Origin: Candidatus Krumholzibacteriia bacterium
GTDB taxonomy: Bacteria; Krumholzibacteriota; Krumholzibacteriia; Krumholzibacteriales; Krumholzibacteriaceae
Direction: 5' to 3'
Assembly (NCBI GenBank): GCA_028706585.1
Contig: JAQTVX010000074.1
Span: 1-8,413, forward strand
DNA length: 8,413 nt
In this document: in pieces, positions 6,141-8,413 of the stretch
Numbering within the stretch: position 1 is the stretch's first letter
Layout of the letters: each line of letters opens with the position of its first letter
The notes under the pieces: model-generated
Databases searched by the model: none
What the model was told of the DNA's origin: nothing
Seen by the model: only the letters and a program-made list of their open reading frames with translations
Translations under genes and position numbers: made by a program

Positions 6141-7207
6141 CGCGGCGCCCGCCGTCTGTCCGGCGGCGCTTCCTGCTCGATCGCCAGCAGATTTCTTTTC
6201 CGCCAGAGACCGCCCCCGTATCCCCCGAGCTCGCCGCTCTTGTTGACCACGCGGTGGCACGGGATGACGATCGCCACGCGGTTGAGCCCGTTCGCGTGCC
6301 CGACCGCCCGCACGGCGCCGGGAGAGCCTATCGAGCGCGCGACGTCCTCGTAGCTCCGCGTCTCGCCGTAGGGAATCTCGAGCAGCGCCCGCCAGACCCT
6401 CATCTGGAAATCGGTCCCGGGGTATTCGATCGGCACGGTGAACTTCTTCAACGCGCCGGCGAAATAGCCATCGAGCTCGCTACGCAGCCTATGGGTGAGC
6501 TCGTTCTCGCCGGGCACGATCGCGAGACCGAACCTCCGGGACAGCGCACCGAACTGCGCTTCAAGCATCCTGCGGTCGGTGAACTCGAGAAAACAGACGC
6601 CCTTCGCCGTGGCGCCCGCAGCCATGGGCCCGAGCGGCGTTTCGATCCAGGCGACGCGGATCACGTCTCCCCCGCGCGTCCTCCCCGGCGGCTTGCCGAA
6701 GCGATTGAGAAAGGCCTCTCGAAAACCGCTGTGCGATTCATAGCCGTGGGTGAGGATCACTTCGTCGAGCCGTCCGCCGTTTCTGATCTCGTCGAATGCC
6801 TTTCCGAGGCGCCGTGCCCGGCAGTACGCGTGGAACGTCATTCCGAAACGGCCGAGGAAATACCGCCGCGCCTTCGCCGGCTCGAGCCCGAGGGCGCGCA
6901 GATCGCCGTCTTTGATTCTGACCGATGGGGCATCGTCTATGCGCTCGAGGAGCTTCGACGCCCAGTCCGGGTGCTCGCCGCCGGCTTTGAGCGGCGCGCA
7001 GCGCATGCACGGCCGGTACCCGCCGAAGAGGGCTTCTCCGGCGGTCGCGAAGAACTCGACGTTCTTGGCGAGAGGCTTCCGGGCGGGGCACGAAGGGCGG
7101 CAGAATATGCCCGTCGTCCGCACTCCCACGTAGAATATCCCGTCGTACGACGCGTCCCGGTTCCGGAACGCCTTGTCCATCTCGGCTGGGGTCGGCGTGG
7201 GCTTCAT
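6137..7207 (-). CDS. ada: Ada-type methylated-DNA repair methyltransferase and transcriptional regulator
   Basis: This 356-residue protein has the full three-part Ada architecture. Residues 1-75 form the zinc-binding methylphosphotriester domain, with cysteines 36, 40, 67 and 70 in IFCRPSC and YRPCMRC; Cys36 is the expected methyl acceptor. Residues 82-178 form an AraC-type double helix-turn-helix (GMTFHAYCRARRL and GYESHSGFREAF). Residues 184-345 form the O6-methylguanine-DNA methyltransferase, with active-site Cys317 in IPCHRVV and FQMRVWRALLEIPYGETRSY before it. In the family, repair of phosphotriesters turns the protein into an activator of its own regulon while the C-terminal domain demethylates O6-methylguanine. 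All catalytic residues are present. The ATG at 7207 has a strong AAGGAGAG at normal spacing. No E. coli-type Ada box (AAAGCGCA) is visible upstream. It lies 100 nt after the mannosidase on the same strand and converges on glnE. Confidence 0.95.
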   Translation of the reverse strand: MKPTPTPAEMDKAFRNRDASYDGIFYVGVRTTGIFCRPSCPARKPLAKNVEFFATAGEALFGGYRPCMRCAPLKAGGEHPDWASKLLERIDDAPSVRIKDGDLRALGLEPAKARRYFLGRFGMTFHAYCRARRLGKAFDEIRNGGRLDEVILTHGYESHSGFREAFLNRFGKPPGRTRGGDVIRVAWIETPLGPMAAGATAKGVCFLEFTDRRMLEAQFGALSRRFGLAIVPGENELTHRLRSELDGYFAGALKKFTVPIEYPGTDFQMRVWRALLEIPYGETRSYEDVARSIGSPGAVRAVGHANGLNRVAIVIPCHRVVNKSGELGGYGGGLWRKRNLLAIEQEAPPDRRRAPR

Positions 7208-7307
7208 TGAACTCTCCTTCCGCGAGCATCCAGGGCCTGCATCTTCACGCTGTCACCGGTAAGATACTCGCGTCTCCCGGACCCGCCACCGAAAACTGGA
7301 CATGGAA

Positions 7308-8413
7308 TCATTGCGGAGGACGGCCTCGGTAGCGCCCCCACTTCTCGTTGGGCTGCGGACCCATGACGAATTCGATCGTGCCGCCGTCTTTTATGTCGTC
7401 AAAAAACAAATTGAACGAATTCCACTCCCTACCGTTCAACCGCGCCGATTGAATATAGATGTTCTTCTCCGAGAGCTTTTCCGCGGTCATCGTGAACGTC
7501 TTTCCGTTCGAGAGATGCATCACGGCCCTGTCGACCGTCGGGCTTCCGATCACGTAGCCGTCGCTTCCCGGGCAGACCGGATAGAACCCGAGCGCATTGA
7601 AGATGTACCACGCCGACATCTGTCCGCAGTCGTCGTTCCCGCAGAGCGAATTCGGCTCGTTGCCGTATTGCGTTCTCATGATTTCATGGACGAGCCTCTG
7701 CGTCTTCCACGGCTCGCCGGCATAGCAGTATAGATATATAATGTGGTGGCTCGGCTCGTTCCCGTGCCAGTACTCGCCGATTCTGCCCTGGATATCGTCC
7801 ACGCCCTTGCTGTCTTCCGCCCGAGCGACGAAGAGTGAATCGAGCTTGGCCCTGAACGGCGCGACGCCTCCGAAAAGATCGACGAGCCCCGGCACGTCAT
7901 GAGGCACGTACCACGTGTACTGCCAGCTCGTTCCTTCCGTGATGTCCCCTCCCTCGACGTAGAGATGCGGATCGAAAGGCGTGCGCCACTTTCCCTGCGA
8001 ATCCTTTCCGCGCATCAGATTGTACGAGCGATCGAATATGTTCCGGTAGCTTCTCGAGCGCTTCATGAAATACTCGTAGTCTCCTTCCTGGGCAAGGCGA
8101 CCGGCCATCTGCGCGACGCAGTAATCGTCGTAGGCGTACTCGAGCGTCTTGGAGACGGATTCGTTCTCCTTGTCGAAGGGCACCCAGCCCAGACGGGCGT
8201 AAGTCGCCACGTTATCATAGTTCGGATTCATGGCCGTGGCCTTGACGGCTTCGTAGGCGCGGTTGGCGTCGAATCCCCTGACCCCTTTGAGGTAGGCGTC
8301 GACGATCACCGGAACGGCGTGATAGCCGATCATGCACCACGTCTCGTTCCCCTGCAGCGACCAGACCGGAAGCAGGTGCTCGACGCTCTGATCGTAGTGC
8401 GCGAGCATCGAGT
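7308..8413 (-). CDS. Glycoside hydrolase family 92 alpha-mannosidase, C-terminal part
   Basis: GH92 enzymes are calcium-dependent, inverting exo-alpha-mannosidases that trim mannans and N-glycans, usually outside the cytoplasm. The window shows the last 367 residues or so; the frame stays open to the right edge, so the N-terminal beta domain and any signal peptide are missing. Counting from the Met at 8408, the family segments are LPVWSLQGNETWCMIGYHAV (13-32), the long helical (alpha/alpha) barrel, TEGTSWQYTWYVPHD (157-171), EPSHHIIYLY, and GNDDCGQMSAWYIFNALGFYP (from residue 257), whose acidic residues belong to the catalytic/calcium site of the family. The protein ends in a short beta domain, with FVMGPQPNEKWG close to the C-terminus as is usual. 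The exact mannosidic linkage cannot be read from the sequence. It may be cotranscribed with ada 100 nt downstream, but nothing suggests a functional link. Confidence 0.93.
   Translation of the reverse strand, partial: SMLAHYDQSVEHLLPVWSLQGNETWCMIGYHAVPVIVDAYLKGVRGFDANRAYEAVKATAMNPNYDNVATYARLGWVPFDKENESVSKTLEYAYDDYCVAQMAGRLAQEGDYEYFMKRSRSYRNIFDRSYNLMRGKDSQGKWRTPFDPHLYVEGGDITEGTSWQYTWYVPHDVPGLVDLFGGVAPFRAKLDSLFVARAEDSKGVDDIQGRIGEYWHGNEPSHHIIYLYCYAGEPWKTQRLVHEIMRTQYGNEPNSLCGNDDCGQMSAWYIFNALGFYPVCPGSDGYVIGSPTVDRAVMHLSNGKTFTMTAEKLSEKNIYIQSARLNGREWNSFNLFFDDIKDGGTIEFVMGPQPNEKWGRYRGRPPQ

Noticed and set aside
6254..7210. A 318-codon plus-strand frame opposite ada
   Set aside because: It is antisense to fully conserved Ada domains and shows no domain of its own.
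7208..7307. Search for an ada promoter, Ada box or terminator between the mannosidase and ada
   Set aside because: Apart from the ada ribosome-binding site, no hexamer pair, AAAGCGCA box or T-tailed hairpin stood out.
7729..7742. A+T-rich run containing TATAAT on the plus strand
   Set aside because: It encodes the conserved IIYLY segment of the GH92 enzyme and has no downstream plus-strand gene.

Overview
The window comes from a bacterial chromosome with high G+C and strong G/C preference at third codon positions. It is gene-dense, and almost all of it is explained by seven protein-coding genes, two of them cut by the window edges. The gene set is a GGDEF response regulator, a soluble histidine kinase, TsaD, a PII protein, a two-lobed GlnE, an Ada-type alkylation repair protein and a GH92 mannosidase. 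This fits a Gram-negative-type heterotroph from a poorly sampled group (a deltaproteobacterial or FCB/Eisenbacteria-like lineage would be compatible), but the sequence alone does not fix the taxon.

Layout, left to right. Positions 1-1371 (minus) hold a two-gene signalling unit: a REC-GGDEF response regulator followed 6 nt later by a histidine kinase that runs off the left edge. Positions 1372-1680 are a 309-nt gap, less G+C-rich than the genes, which should hold the promoter of the signalling unit and the 3' end of the next transcript. Positions 1681-3038 (minus) hold a tight pair, glnB (PII) followed 5 nt later by tsaD (tRNA t6A synthesis). Positions 3039-3128 are a short divergent intergenic region with a nearly symmetric TTATAA core that could serve as the -10 element in both directions. 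Positions 3129-6140 (plus) are glnE, the glutamine synthetase adenylyltransferase/adenylyl-removing enzyme. Its stop codon overlaps that of the convergent ada gene (6137-7207, minus) by the four bases CTAG. After a 100-nt gap, 7308-8413 (minus) is the C-terminal part of a GH92 alpha-mannosidase whose N-terminus lies beyond the right edge.

How the genes fit together: glnB and glnE form a functional nitrogen-control pair, since PII is the classical regulator of GlnE, and their divergent arrangement allows shared control. The kinase and the GGDEF regulator probably form a phosphorelay with a c-di-GMP-type or degenerate output. tsaD, ada and the mannosidase look like neighbours rather than partners.

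I found no mobile element, CRISPR array, RNA gene, phage gene or defence locus, and no clear new multi-gene system. The points most worth a second look are the atypical GGDEF domain, the degenerate nucleotidyltransferase motif in the C-terminal half of GlnE, the divergent glnB/glnE promoter and the glnB-tsaD pairing.
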